A stretch of DNA of 64,000 nt, from the NCBI GenBank assembly GCA_050875145.1, contig JBNMLH010000005.1, positions 140,134-204,133 on the forward strand, given 5' to 3'. The stretch comes from CAG-411 sp050875145 (GTDB lineage: Bacteria; Bacillota; Clostridia; Lachnospirales; Lachnospiraceae). Shown piece after piece: positions 1-8,540 of this stretch (its first letter is position 1; each line of letters starts with the position of its first letter). The notes under the pieces are model-generated. The model was not told the DNA's origin and did no database searches. It saw only the letters and a program-made list of their open reading frames with translations. Made by a program: the position numbers and the translations under genes.

Positions 1-2133
1 TTTGCTGCTTTTGGTAGTGACATTATTATTTTGACTAAAGTAAACATCATAGGTGTAATCACCAGTGCCTCCACTTGCATTTATAATAACAGAATATTTT
101 TTACCAATATTAATGTTAGAACTTGTGATACCAATACGATCAATTTTAATTGGTGAAACCGTAGCAGTTGGGGTTGGTGTCGCTACTGTTGGAGTCTTTG
201 TGACTGTTGGAAGCTTTGTGACTACTGGAGTTTCTGTTGCAGGTGGATTGCTTGGACTAGGAACCGCAGTAGTTTTTGGTGGCATCGTAGTCGAAACCGT
301 AGCAGTTGGACGTATTGGTCGAATACTTGTTACTGGTGTTTTTGTTGGTGAAACAGTAGCTGTAATGCTAGGTCCCGAAGATGTTTTTGGAGTATTGGTT
401 GGTCTTACAGTGGAAGTTGGTGCAATTGTTGTGTTGGTGGTAGGAACAGGTGTGGAAGCTGTAATAGTACCATTTTCTAAAAGTTCTACAGCACCCAATG
501 CATTTAACATTCCATCTGAAGAGACCTTTCCTTTTAACGTATCCATTTTAGATACAGAATTTAAAATTGCATTTTTAATATCTAATATAGAGTAGTCTTC
601 GTATTTGGAGTAAAGCATAGCTGCTACACCAGCTACCATTGGAGCTGCCATAGATGTACCGGTCATTGTTTCATAACCTGATTTTGCTGCACTGTTAAAG
701 GAGCTACTGGTATCTCCGTCATTTTCTGTACTTGTACTGTAAATATTTGAACCAGGTGCGGCAAGTTGTACTGTTTTAGCACCATAGTTAGATGAATAAT
801 GTAAGGTTCCATCACACTGTATATTTGCGACAGATAAGACGTTATCATAATCATAGCAGGCTGGATAAGTAGGAGTAGAATCATTATCCACACCGTTATA
901 ATTGCTGTCACCATTACCAGCAGCAATTGTAAATAAAACATTAGGGTTGTTTGCAATGATATTGCGTAGTGTTGTATCATCGTCATCGCCACCAAGACTT
1001 AGATTAATAATGGTAGCACCGTTATCAATGGCGTATTGAATTCCCTTTACAACACTTTCCGTTGTACCATATCCCATAGTACCGCCAAGTGCTTTTACTG
1101 TCATAATTTCTACATTAGCATTAGAAGCAATTCCTACGACACCTGTATCGTTATTAAGAGCTGCGATAGTACCTGCACCATGTGTTCCATGCGAATCTTC
1201 TGTTGCACTGTTTGCATTGTAGCAGGTGTTATTTCCGTTTGAAGATGTATTAGAGGAACCAGGACGAGCCTTAGTGCTATCATAATCGGAACCCCACCAG
1301 CTAAAAGAGCCGCTTCCATAGAAATTCCATCCATATACATCATCTATGTAACCATTTCCATCATCATCAATTCCGTTTCCGGGGATTTCACCTTCGTTTA
1401 CCCACATATGATCTTTCAGGTCTTCGTGGTCATACATGACACCAGTATCAACAATTGCAACAATGGTTTTTCTGTTTCCTGTACTCTTGCATGCTGCGAT
1501 TGCTTCAGGGTATTGAATATCTACACCTGCCTTTGCCTGAACATTAATTGTACTAGAAGCAGAAGATGCCTGAGATTTTACGGAATAAGAAGAAAAAGGC
1601 CATGTCCAATTGTTTCCATTATTTTGATTCCGATAATCTTCTTCTTCATAAGATAAAGTTCCGTCATTGTATAAGCCCCATTGCTTTGAAAAACCAGGGT
1701 TACTTTGCAAAGAATTAATAACAGAAAGAGCATCGTTACTTTCGGAAGTAGCATAGTATACATAATTTGGTTGTACATAGTCAACCCTGCTATCGGTACT
1801 TAAGGCTTCGACGGCATCTTCCAACGCATCTTTTGAGTCCAGGCGGAGAATAACAGAATTGTCTGTCAAAGTATCTACGCTAGCATCTTGTTCTTGCTTT
1901 TTGGTTAAAGAAGCAATACTTAAGGTCTTTTTTTCTGTTGCATTGGAATCTTTTTTGTAGACAACAATTACTTCATTAGAATCATATTTTGAAATATCAG
2001 TTATAGATTCGTCGGATAATTGTTTTTGAGCGGCGAGAGCCTTATCCGTTGTAAGCGGAGAAGCTACAACAGAAGATAAAACCGAGGTTACGAGTAAGTT
2101 TGTTGTTAAAATTGTACTAATTACTTTTTTCAT
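1..2133 (-). CDS. Secreted subtilisin-like serine protease (S8), 3' end missing
   Basis: Surface or secreted endoprotease, running off the left edge of the window so that the C-terminus is missing. From the ATG at 2133 there is a signal peptide (about 1-35), an I9-type propeptide (about 52-128), then the subtilase domain. Its catalytic Asp is in IVDTGV (about D229), His in HGTHGAG (about H315) and Ser in GTSMAAP (about 495). A long Thr/Pro/Val linker follows, encoded at about 110-480, and leads into a further beta-rich domain that is cut off. The linker resembles those of the starch-binding and CotH proteins in this window. In-frame ATGs lie upstream at 2160 and 2196. None of the three has an ideally spaced Shine-Dalgarno, so the start is uncertain. 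The family call is firm; the substrate is unknown. Confidence 0.93.
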   Translation of the reverse strand, partial: MKKVISTILTTNLLVTSVLSSVVASPLTTDKALAAQKQLSDESITDISKYDSNEVIVVYKKDSNATEKKTLSIASLTKKQEQDASVDTLTDNSVILRLDSKDALEDAVEALSTDSRVDYVQPNYVYYATSESNDALSVINSLQSNPGFSKQWGLYNDGTLSYEEEDYRNQNNGNNWTWPFSSYSVKSQASSASSTINVQAKAGVDIQYPEAIAACKSTGNRKTIVAIVDTGVMYDHEDLKDHMWVNEGEIPGNGIDDDGNGYIDDVYGWNFYGSGSFSWWGSDYDSTKARPGSSNTSSNGNNTCYNANSATEDSHGTHGAGTIAALNNDTGVVGIASNANVEIMTVKALGGTMGYGTTESVVKGIQYAIDNGATIINLSLGGDDDDTTLRNIIANNPNVLFTIAAGNGDSNYNGVDNDSTPTYPACYDYDNVLSVANIQCDGTLHYSSNYGAKTVQLAAPGSNIYSTSTENDGDTSSSFNSAAKSGYETMTGTSMAAPMVAGVAAMLYSKYEDYSILDIKNAILNSVSKMDTLKGKVSSDGMLNALGAVELLENGTITASTPVPTTNTTIAPTSTVRPTNTPKTSSGPSITATVSPTKTPVTSIRPIRPTATVSTTMPPKTTAVPSPSNPPATETPVVTKLPTVTKTPTVATPTPTATVSPIKIDRIGITSSNINIGKKYSVIINASGGTGDYTYDVYFSQNNNVTTKSSK

Positions 2134-2267
2134 AATAGTATCCAAGGAAATGTGTTTCATTCCCTGCCACATATAGCGATTGAAGAGTGGTGGCATCCTT
2201 TCATTTTTTATTTTCAATCGTTAGTTTTGTGTAATCTCAAGATAACAGTTGCTATTCTTGAAAATAG

Positions 2268-2304
2268 TTGTAACGGTTTACATTTTATCTAAAACTGTTA
2301 CAAA
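2268..2304. promoter_or_regulatory. Inverted repeat upstream of the protease, possible operator
   Basis: TTGTAACGGTTTA (2268-2280) is mirrored by TAAAACTGTTACAA (from 2290), giving an imperfect palindrome with arms of about 13 bases around a short AT-rich centre. It lies about 135 bases upstream of the protease start, in the divergent region shared with bofA. The symmetry suggests a dimeric repressor site, but no regulator is identified. The rest of 2134-2568 is AT-rich, with no gene I can support. Confidence 0.35.
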
Positions 2305-2568
2305 ATACACACCACGCCTATTATAGTCTAAATTATATTACTATTTCGTCTTATTTTTGTAATAAGTACGAAATTATAATGTAATATTCATGTTTATTTT
2401 AGAATTATTTGGAAAAAAAGGCAATAGTAATTCTGTACAAGAATAAAGAAGTGGAATAGTATAATCTGCCAAAACATATAGTAACAATAAGGGATCAAAA
2501 AGTTTTGAACCGAGATTGTCAGAATAAAAAGGGTGTTGTAATTACGAAAGTAAGGAGAGAAGTGTATT

Positions 2569-2838
2569 ATGCTGGAAGTAGGTAGTGTGTGTATTCTGGG
2601 AGTTACTGGGTTGGTAGGTCTTATTTTATTTGCTAGAAAATTGGAAATGGTATTCGGTTTTCTGGTAAGGGCATGTGTAGGAATTGTATTGATTTATGGT
2701 GTAAATCTTTTGTTGGAACAATGGGGATATGATACGGTGGTTGGTTTAAATTTGTTTACCATTGCCTGTTCATCTGTTTTAGGTGTCCCAGGAGTTGTTT
2801 TGCTGTACGCGTGTGGAGGCATTGTGCTTTGGTTATAA
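2569..2838 (+). CDS. bofA: BofA family pro-sigma-K processing inhibitor
   Basis: An 89-residue membrane protein with two to three hydrophobic helices. The conserved C-terminal BofA signature is visible as VGLNLFTIACSSVLGVPGVV followed by a small-residue tail. In Bacillus, BofA sits in the outer forespore membrane with SpoIVFA and holds the protease SpoIVFB inactive until sigma-K is needed. Many clostridia keep a BofA homologue although their sigma-K control differs, so the exact role here is inferred. An AAGGAGAG site lies just upstream of the ATG. It marks the organism as a likely spore former. It seems to be monocistronic, and a promoter-like site for the Tad locus follows. Confidence 0.85.
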   Translation: MLEVGSVCILGVTGLVGLILFARKLEMVFGFLVRACVGIVLIYGVNLLLEQWGYDTVVGLNLFTIACSSVLGVPGVVLLYACGGIVLWL

Positions 2839-2951
2839 AAAATTTATACTTTTTTTGTCACAGGGTTTTGAAGGTTTGTAGTTTCAACTAAAAGATAGAA
2901 ATTGCTTTGAAAATAAGAAAATAAACAATTTATTAAATCTGATTTATGGGG

Positions 2952-2980
2952 TTGACCACAACTATTTTTTAAAGTAAACT
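2952..2980 (+). promoter_or_regulatory. Candidate sigma-A promoter of the Tad locus
   Basis: TTGACC (2952-2957), a 17-base spacer and TAAACT (2975-2980) lie about 180 bases before the first Tad gene. The -35 box is near consensus and the -10 box matches at four of six positions. The rest of the 321-base gap (2839-3159) shows no other feature I can support. Confidence 0.35.
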
Positions 2981-3159
2981 AGGGCGTGTTTTAGGACATG
3001 TCTTTGATGCGATGCCGTATTTTTCAGTGTATGATTGTATGTATGAGTGTCAAGATGTGAAGGTAGGTCATGCGTTACGCTCAAAATGTTTTACTAATAT
3101 TTGTATGGTGAAATGTATTGGGTAAGTAGGTAACTGAATTATGTTTTGGAGGTGAAAAA

Positions 3160-3675
3160 ATTGGAGTTGAGTGGATTATAAGTTTACTATTAGGTGTAGC
3201 TATGTTTTATGATTGGAAATGCTATCGGATTCCAAATTGGGTTATTATTTTCGGTTTAGGGGTAGGGTTTTTTAATCAGATAGATTTACATGGTTGGAAG
3301 GGATGGATGATTTATTTTTCTAGTGTGATTTTAACTGGAGTTACGTTGTTCCCTCTTTTTTATCTTCGGATGTTTGGAGCAGGAGATATAAAATTATTTA
3401 TTATGATAGGCGGAGTACACGGATGGTATTTCGTTATAAAATATTTCATGATTGCCCTGATCGTAGGTGCAATTTATTCTGTATGTAAGATGTGTAAGCA
3501 TCAAAATCTTTTTTCTCGTTTGCGGTATCTCGCAAGTTATCTCTATATATTAATGGCTGGAAGAGTGATTCAGACATATGAAATTAACAGGGAAAATGAA
3601 GATACGATTATACCTTTTGCAATTCCTATGGGACTTGCCTATGGTATAGATATTTTAATGATAAAGTATTGGTAA
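3160..3675 (+). CDS. Type IV prepilin peptidase (A24 family, TadV/CpaA-like), non-canonical start
   Basis: Membrane aspartyl protease that cleaves, and in many homologues methylates, the Flp prepilin and TadE-like pseudopilins. Both catalytic Asp motifs are present: FYDWKCYRIPN near the N-terminus and FGAGDIKLF (GxGD) in the middle. The first ATG (3202) would remove most of the first membrane helix and leave the first Asp only four residues in. The open frame extends back to an ATT at 3160, seven bases after a strong GGAGG (3148-3152), restoring the segment IISLLLGVAMFYD. I therefore favour initiation at ATT. The alternative is a one-base slip in the A run after a GTG at 3152. It is first in the Tad operon, and the tadZ ATG follows six bases after the stop. 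Confidence 0.8.
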   Translation: MGVEWIISLLLGVAMFYDWKCYRIPNWVIIFGLGVGFFNQIDLHGWKGWMIYFSSVILTGVTLFPLFYLRMFGAGDIKLFIMIGGVHGWYFVIKYFMIALIVGAIYSVCKMCKHQNLFSRLRYLASYLYILMAGRVIQTYEINRENEDTIIPFAIPMGLAYGIDILMIKYW

Positions 3676-3681
3676 GGTAGG

Positions 3682-4692
3682 ATGGAAAGAATGTCAGAAA
3701 AAATATTAGCAATTTTAGAACCAGAGAAAGAATATGCCAATTTATTTCTAAGCTTTTTAGAAGAAAAACAGGAGCTTCCCTATAAAATTCGGGTTTTTAC
3801 AAAGGAGCAGACATTGAAGGAATTTTTGGAGGAAGCTACAGTGGATGTATTATTAGCGGCTGAGCAGAGTAATTATAGAACCCTGGAAGGTTTGATTTCA
3901 AGAATTATTATCTTAGTGGAAAATAAGAAAAAAGCGGAAGATTGTGATGAGAGGCATATTTACAAGTTTCAGTCAGCAGAGCATATTTTGCAGGAAGTAT
4001 TTAAAATCTGTATACAAAATAAAGAGGAACATGTTTGTGACTATTTATCTCGCAAAGAAAGGGGAGCAAGACAATACGGTGTGTTTTCGCCTGCTGGAGG
4101 GATTGGAAAGACAACGGTAACATTAGTATTGGGGCATTTATTGGGCAGGGGGAAAAAGGTATTAATTGTTAATTTAGAAGCATTTTCAAAGAGGTATCAC
4201 TGGTTACCCTCAAACAGTGAATCGGGAATGTCTCAACTATTATATTATGTGTTACAGGGATATTCGGAGTTAGATATCAAACTGGCATCTATGGTTGTGT
4301 CGGTAGGAAATGCTTCCTATCTTTGTGGAGTTGCTCACTATTTGGATTTGCAGGCAATTGAGATGGAACAAATGGATAAAGTATTGACTGCATTGGAGCA
4401 ATATTCAGATTATGATGTGATTATATATGATATGTCATTTGTAAGTGAGGGCATGTGGAGTGTATTTAAAAGGTGTGAGGTTATTGTGGAGCCTGTTTTG
4501 AAAGAAAATCATGAAAATACGCCGGAATGGGTAAACTGTATGTCCGAAAAAGAATGGAAACATGTACAGGAAAAAAGAAGAACCGTTGTAATGCCAAAAG
4601 TGCAGGAGAGATATACCAGTGTTGAATATATTAGCCAGGGAGTTTTGGGAACGATTGTAAGCGAATTAATTCAAAGGGAAGGATTAGGATGA
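3682..4692 (+). CDS. tadZ: TadZ/CpaE-like pilus localisation ATPase
   Basis: MinD/ParA-type protein thought to place the Tad pilus machine at its site in the cell. The N-terminal 120 residues resemble a receiver-like domain (ILAILEPEKEYANLFLSFL). An ATPase domain follows, with the P-loop SPAGGIGKTT at about residues 138-147. The signature lysine expected at the start of a deviant Walker A motif (KGGxGKT) is replaced by alanine, as reported for atypical TadZ proteins. The stop overlaps the tadA start by four bases (ATGA), implying translational coupling. A second in-frame ATG at 3691 is a possible alternative start. Confidence 0.85.
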   Translation: MERMSEKILAILEPEKEYANLFLSFLEEKQELPYKIRVFTKEQTLKEFLEEATVDVLLAAEQSNYRTLEGLISRIIILVENKKKAEDCDERHIYKFQSAEHILQEVFKICIQNKEEHVCDYLSRKERGARQYGVFSPAGGIGKTTVTLVLGHLLGRGKKVLIVNLEAFSKRYHWLPSNSESGMSQLLYYVLQGYSELDIKLASMVVSVGNASYLCGVAHYLDLQAIEMEQMDKVLTALEQYSDYDVIIYDMSFVSEGMWSVFKRCEVIVEPVLKENHENTPEWVNCMSEKEWKHVQEKRRTVVMPKVQERYTSVEYISQGVLGTIVSELIQREGLG

Positions 4693-5909
4693 GAGAACTA
4701 AAGGAGGAAATCCGGGAATGCGTGGTAGAACAAACAAATCTGGTAAAGGATATTTCTGATGAAGAGATAAAGCAGTTAATTGATAGAGAGATTTTTAAGA
4801 GAGAGGAATGTAAGGACATTGCAGTTTGGGATAAGATACAGTTGCATCGTGACATTTTTAACAGTCTTAGAGGTCTGGATGTTTTACAAGATTTGCTGGA
4901 AGATTCCAGTATTACGGAGATTATGGTAAATGGAGTGGAAGATATCTTTATTGAGCAGGCAGGAAAGATACGCCGTTGGGATAAGACTTTTTCTAGTAAA
5001 GAAAAATTGGAAGATGTAGTGCAGCAGATTGTATCAAAAGCAAATCGTATTGTCAATGAAGCATCTCCTATTGTTGACACTCGTTTGATGGATGGTTCTC
5101 GTGTAAATATCGTGTTGCCGCCAGTGGCATTAAATAATGGACCAATTGTTACCATAAGAAAATTTCCGGAAAAGGCGATGGACATGGAGCAATTAATTGC
5201 GATGAAGTCCATCACAAAAGAAGCTGCCCGATTTATGGAACAGCTTGTCAAAGCAAGAATGAATATATTTATCAGTGGCGGAACCGGTTCGGGCAAAACC
5301 ACATTTCTAAATATCTTATCAAATGCAATTCCAAAAGATGAGCGAATTATTACGATTGAAGATTCTGCGGAGTTGCAAATCAGGAAAATTCCCAATTTAG
5401 TAAAGCTGGAAACGAGAAATGCAAATGTGGAAGGGAAAAATGCGATTACTATTCGAGAGTTGATTAAATGTGCTTTGAGAATGCGGCCTGACAGAATCGT
5501 GGTTGGCGAGGTGCGTGATGCAGCAGCCATTGATATGTTGACAGCATTAAATACTGGGCATGATGGTTCGCTTAGTACCGGACATGCAAATTCTCCAGAG
5601 GATATGTTATCCAGATTAGAAACGTTGGTCCTTATGGGGATGGATATTCCCTTGGAGGCGGTAAGAAGGCAGATTGCTTCAGCAATTGAAATTATTGTGC
5701 ATTTAGGAAGGTTGCGGGATAAAAGCCGTCGGGTATTACAGATTGTAGAAGTTTTGCAGGTGGAAAATGGAAATATTGTAACACAGCCACTTTATGAATT
5801 TGTAGAGGAAGGTGAGGATGCAGGGGGGCGGATATTGGGGAAATTACAGCCTACAAAGTATTGTTTGCAGCAGACGGAAAAATTGCAAAGGGCAGGGATA
5901 ACTTTGTAG
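4689..5909 (+). CDS. tadA: TadA/CpaF secretion ATPase of the Tad pilus
   Basis: Hexameric cytoplasmic ATPase of the type II/IV secretion superfamily that powers Flp pilus assembly. At 406 residues it has the usual CpaF size. Visible motifs are Walker A (SGGTGSGKTT, about residues 197-206), an Asp-box/Walker B region (RPDRIVVGEVRDAAA) and a His-box (STGHANSPEDMLSRLE). It overlaps tadZ by four bases and is followed 45 bases later by tadB, so it is in the operon. Family identity is very clear. Confidence 0.95.
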   Translation: MRELKEEIRECVVEQTNLVKDISDEEIKQLIDREIFKREECKDIAVWDKIQLHRDIFNSLRGLDVLQDLLEDSSITEIMVNGVEDIFIEQAGKIRRWDKTFSSKEKLEDVVQQIVSKANRIVNEASPIVDTRLMDGSRVNIVLPPVALNNGPIVTIRKFPEKAMDMEQLIAMKSITKEAARFMEQLVKARMNIFISGGTGSGKTTFLNILSNAIPKDERIITIEDSAELQIRKIPNLVKLETRNANVEGKNAITIRELIKCALRMRPDRIVVGEVRDAAAIDMLTALNTGHDGSLSTGHANSPEDMLSRLETLVLMGMDIPLEAVRRQIASAIEIIVHLGRLRDKSRRVLQIVEVLQVENGNIVTQPLYEFVEEGEDAGGRILGKLQPTKYCLQQTEKLQRAGITL

Positions 5910-5954
5910 ATTAGTAGGTTTGTTATAGAGACAGATTAGGTAGGAGAGAAGTGT

Positions 5955-6698
5955 ATGACAATAAATTATGGAGAATATCAGGCAAAAGGAGCAGAAAAAA
6001 GAAAATTTTTATGTAGAGGTTTTCTTTTGACAAGTGCAATTGCATGGCTTTTTTATAGAAGTTTTTTTGCGGTACTTTTATTTGCACCAGGGGCACTTAT
6101 TCTTTTAAAATGGCAGGAAAAGAGCAAGATAAAAAAGCGTAAGTGGGAGTTAAATCAACAATTTAAGCAGGGAATTTTAAGTCTTTCGGCAGCGTTAAAT
6201 GCGGGGTATTCTATTGAAAATGCCTTTAAGGAAGCAGTGAGGGATTTGCTTCTTATGTATGAGAAGGATGCAGACATTATTCGGGAGTTTTCATGGATTA
6301 GTAATCAAATATCTATGAATCGGCCAGTGGAGGAGGCATTATCTGATTTGGCAGTCCGTACAGAAATTGAGGATATTGAGAACTTCGCAGAGATTTTTCA
6401 GACAGCAAAACGTACAGGTGGAGATATTATGAAAATTATCAGGCAAACAGGAAAAAACATTGAAGAACGATTAGAAATAACACGAGAAATGGAGACGATG
6501 ATTGCACAGAAAAAACTGGAGGCCAATATTATGTCTGTGGTTCCGTTGGGGATAATTGTATATATGTGGATTGCATCGCCTGGATTTTTAGATATATTGT
6601 ATGGCAATTTGTTTGGTTGCATTTTTATGACAATGATATTGTTAATTTATGCAGGAGCATATTGTCTGATGAAGAAAATTACCAATATTCATTTATAG
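5955..6698 (+). CDS. tadB: TadB-like type II secretion F family membrane protein
   Basis: Inner-membrane platform protein of the Tad system, pairing with TadC. Two hydrophobic helices lie at about residues 20-55. The cytoplasmic T2SSF region (QFKQGILSLSAALNAGYSIENAF ... ETMIAQKKLEANIMSVVP) follows, then two more helices at the C-terminus. At 247 residues it is a little short for TadB, which is common in clostridial loci. Start ATG with GGAGAG upstream. It lies three bases before the presumed tadC start. Confidence 0.88.
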   Translation: MTINYGEYQAKGAEKRKFLCRGFLLTSAIAWLFYRSFFAVLLFAPGALILLKWQEKSKIKKRKWELNQQFKQGILSLSAALNAGYSIENAFKEAVRDLLLMYEKDADIIREFSWISNQISMNRPVEEALSDLAVRTEIEDIENFAEIFQTAKRTGGDIMKIIRQTGKNIEERLEITREMETMIAQKKLEANIMSVVPLGIIVYMWIASPGFLDILYGNLFGCIFMTMILLIYAGAYCLMKKITNIHL

Positions 6699-6701
6699 GA
6701 G

Positions 6702-8183
6702 GTGAGAAAAATACTGACTTGTGTATTGTGTGTGACAGGGTTGCTACTGATAGTATTGCTTTTTCTTAAAACAAGAGCCTATCAGAAAGTATATGTGAAA
6801 CAGTTGCCTTCAAAAGAGCATCCTTTTCGTTTGTTGTATTCTATGTGCTTATATTTACTATTGGAAACAAAATTATATAGTGTGCTGGAAAGAAAAAAAG
6901 AAGAACAGGAACTATTAAAACAATTGCATATAAGGGAGGATGTCAATGAGGTACAGATTTTATATTGGTGCAAGAAATTATCTATTCTGATAACTGTATT
7001 TGTAGGAAGTATCCTGTTGATCTTGACAATGGAATTGGGTGGAAGTGGCACAAAAGCGTTGTTAAACAAAGGGTATTTAGAAAGAGCAGATGTGGGTCAA
7101 GGAAACAAACAGGTAGCTATTTCTGTAGATACAGAAGGGAAGGATTTAGAGGAAGTTCAAGTAGAAGTTCCGGAACAGACCTATACGGACAAAGAGCTTC
7201 AGAAAAAAATGGAGGAGGCAAAAAAATATGTAACAAAAAATTACTTAGGAAATAATAAAAATGAGCAGGAGATTTGTTCGTCACTATATTTGATGAATCA
7301 GATTCCCGATAGTGCCATTTCTGTTATTTGGACCAGTTGGAATGATAGTATAATTGGAGAAGATGGAAGTTTACATAATGGTTTGTTACAGAAAGCAGAA
7401 ATCTGTGAGCTTACAGCTACATTGATGTATGGAGATATGGCAGAGGAACTGAACTTTTCAGTGATGGTGAATCCGGCAATTGATATGACACAGGAGGAGT
7501 GGAAAAGGGTATTAAATACTACAATAGAAGAGATTGTACAGAGCAATTTGTCTAGTAAAAAAATAGAGCTTCCTAAAGCTATTAACGGGAAAATGGTAAA
7601 GTATGCGAATGTAAAGAAAAAAAGTCAGAGTGGAATGTTATTTTTATTTGCGATGGCAATCGCTGTTTTGTTATGGATGAGTTTTTCACAGGAATTAAAA
7701 CGAAGTATTGAAAAGCGAGAACAACAGATGCTAGTGGATTATCCGGAATTGATAAATAAATTTACTTTATTATTAGGTGCTGGAATGACAGTAAATATGG
7801 CTTGGGGAAAGATTGCTACTGAATATAGAAAGAAAGTGGAGGAAGGTAGAAAGAAAAAACGATTTGCTTATGAAGAATGGGAGTTGACTTGGATAGAAAT
7901 GTCAAATGGAGTGTCAGAATTAGTTGCATTGGAGCATTTTGGACAGCGAACAAAGTTAATGCCGTATTTAAAATTTTCTACACTGCTTGCACAAAATTTA
8001 AGGAAAGGTTCAAAAGGACTGTTAGAGCTTTTAGAATATGAGGCAATGGATGCGTTTGAAAATCGAAAACAGATGACTAAACGACTTGCAGAAGAGGCGG
8101 GAACAAAGCTTTTGGCACCAATGATGATTATGTTGATACTTGTTATGGTAATTATTATGACACCCGCATTTCAATCATTATAG
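6702..8183 (+). CDS. tadC: TadC-like T2SSF protein with an inserted extracytoplasmic domain
   Basis: Second platform protein of the Tad machine. The C-terminal 180 residues are a normal TadC (LVDYPELINKFTLLLGAGMTVNMAW ... TKLLAPMMIMLILVMVIIM). At 493 residues the protein is much longer than typical TadC. Between a membrane helix at about 95-112 and another at about 312-330 lies an extra segment of about 200 residues. Part of it (IWTSWNDSIIGEDGSLHNG ... LTATLMYGDMAEELNFSVMV) looks like an atrophied bacterial Ig-like fold. The GTG at 6702 lies inside the only Shine-Dalgarno (AGGAGG, 6697-6702), so initiation may be at the in-frame ATA (6711) or CTG (6714). Confidence 0.82.
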   Translation: MRKILTCVLCVTGLLLIVLLFLKTRAYQKVYVKQLPSKEHPFRLLYSMCLYLLLETKLYSVLERKKEEQELLKQLHIREDVNEVQILYWCKKLSILITVFVGSILLILTMELGGSGTKALLNKGYLERADVGQGNKQVAISVDTEGKDLEEVQVEVPEQTYTDKELQKKMEEAKKYVTKNYLGNNKNEQEICSSLYLMNQIPDSAISVIWTSWNDSIIGEDGSLHNGLLQKAEICELTATLMYGDMAEELNFSVMVNPAIDMTQEEWKRVLNTTIEEIVQSNLSSKKIELPKAINGKMVKYANVKKKSQSGMLFLFAMAIAVLLWMSFSQELKRSIEKREQQMLVDYPELINKFTLLLGAGMTVNMAWGKIATEYRKKVEEGRKKKRFAYEEWELTWIEMSNGVSELVALEHFGQRTKLMPYLKFSTLLAQNLRKGSKGLLELLEYEAMDAFENRKQMTKRLAEEAGTKLLAPMMIMLILVMVIIMTPAFQSL

Positions 8184-8273
8184 AGAAGGTTTGGCAGAGG
8201 ATGAACCATATTGAAAATGTAACTATTGACTGTATAGATGGGAATAGGATGATATGATACAAGGAGAAAAAAT

Positions 8274-8528
8274 ATGATGAAAACAATAACTAAAAAGTGG
8301 AGTAAGGGAAAAAAGACAATAGGAAAATTGAAAAAAGTATGGAAGGATTTTTGTTGTCAGGAAGATGGAATGGGAAGTGTGGAAATTATTTTAATTTTAG
8401 TCATTCTCGTAGGATTAGTTCTTATTTTTCGCAATCAGGTTACAAAAATTGTTGAAAATGCGTTTAAGCAGATTAAATCAGATTCTACGAATGTCAATAA
8501 GAAGGTTACGATTAGTGGTGGATATTAA
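8274..8528 (+). CDS. Flp-type pilin (Flp1-like)
   Basis: Major subunit candidate of the Tad pilus. It is an 84-residue protein with a basic leader of about 36 residues, then GMGSVEIILILVILVGLVLIF, the typical processing site and hydrophobic helix with Glu at +5 after the Gly. A short polar C-terminus follows. The long leader is usual in clostridial Flp1-like pilins. It is preceded by 90 non-coding bases, consistent with separate or stronger expression of the pilin. RBS AAGGAG. The first two codons are both ATG. Confidence 0.85.
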   Translation: MMKTITKKWSKGKKTIGKLKKVWKDFCCQEDGMGSVEIILILVILVGLVLIFRNQVTKIVENAFKQIKSDSTNVNKKVTISGGY

Positions 8529-8540
8529 AAGGAGGAGAGC

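Noticed and set aside
663..1784. Short plus- and minus-strand ORFs within the protease gene
   Set aside because: The minus-strand protease frame is continuous with all catalytic motifs; the others lack RBS and family features.
4631..5530. 299-codon minus-strand ORF over tadA
   Set aside because: Antisense shadow of the CpaF frame, which has Walker A/B motifs; no RBS or family match.
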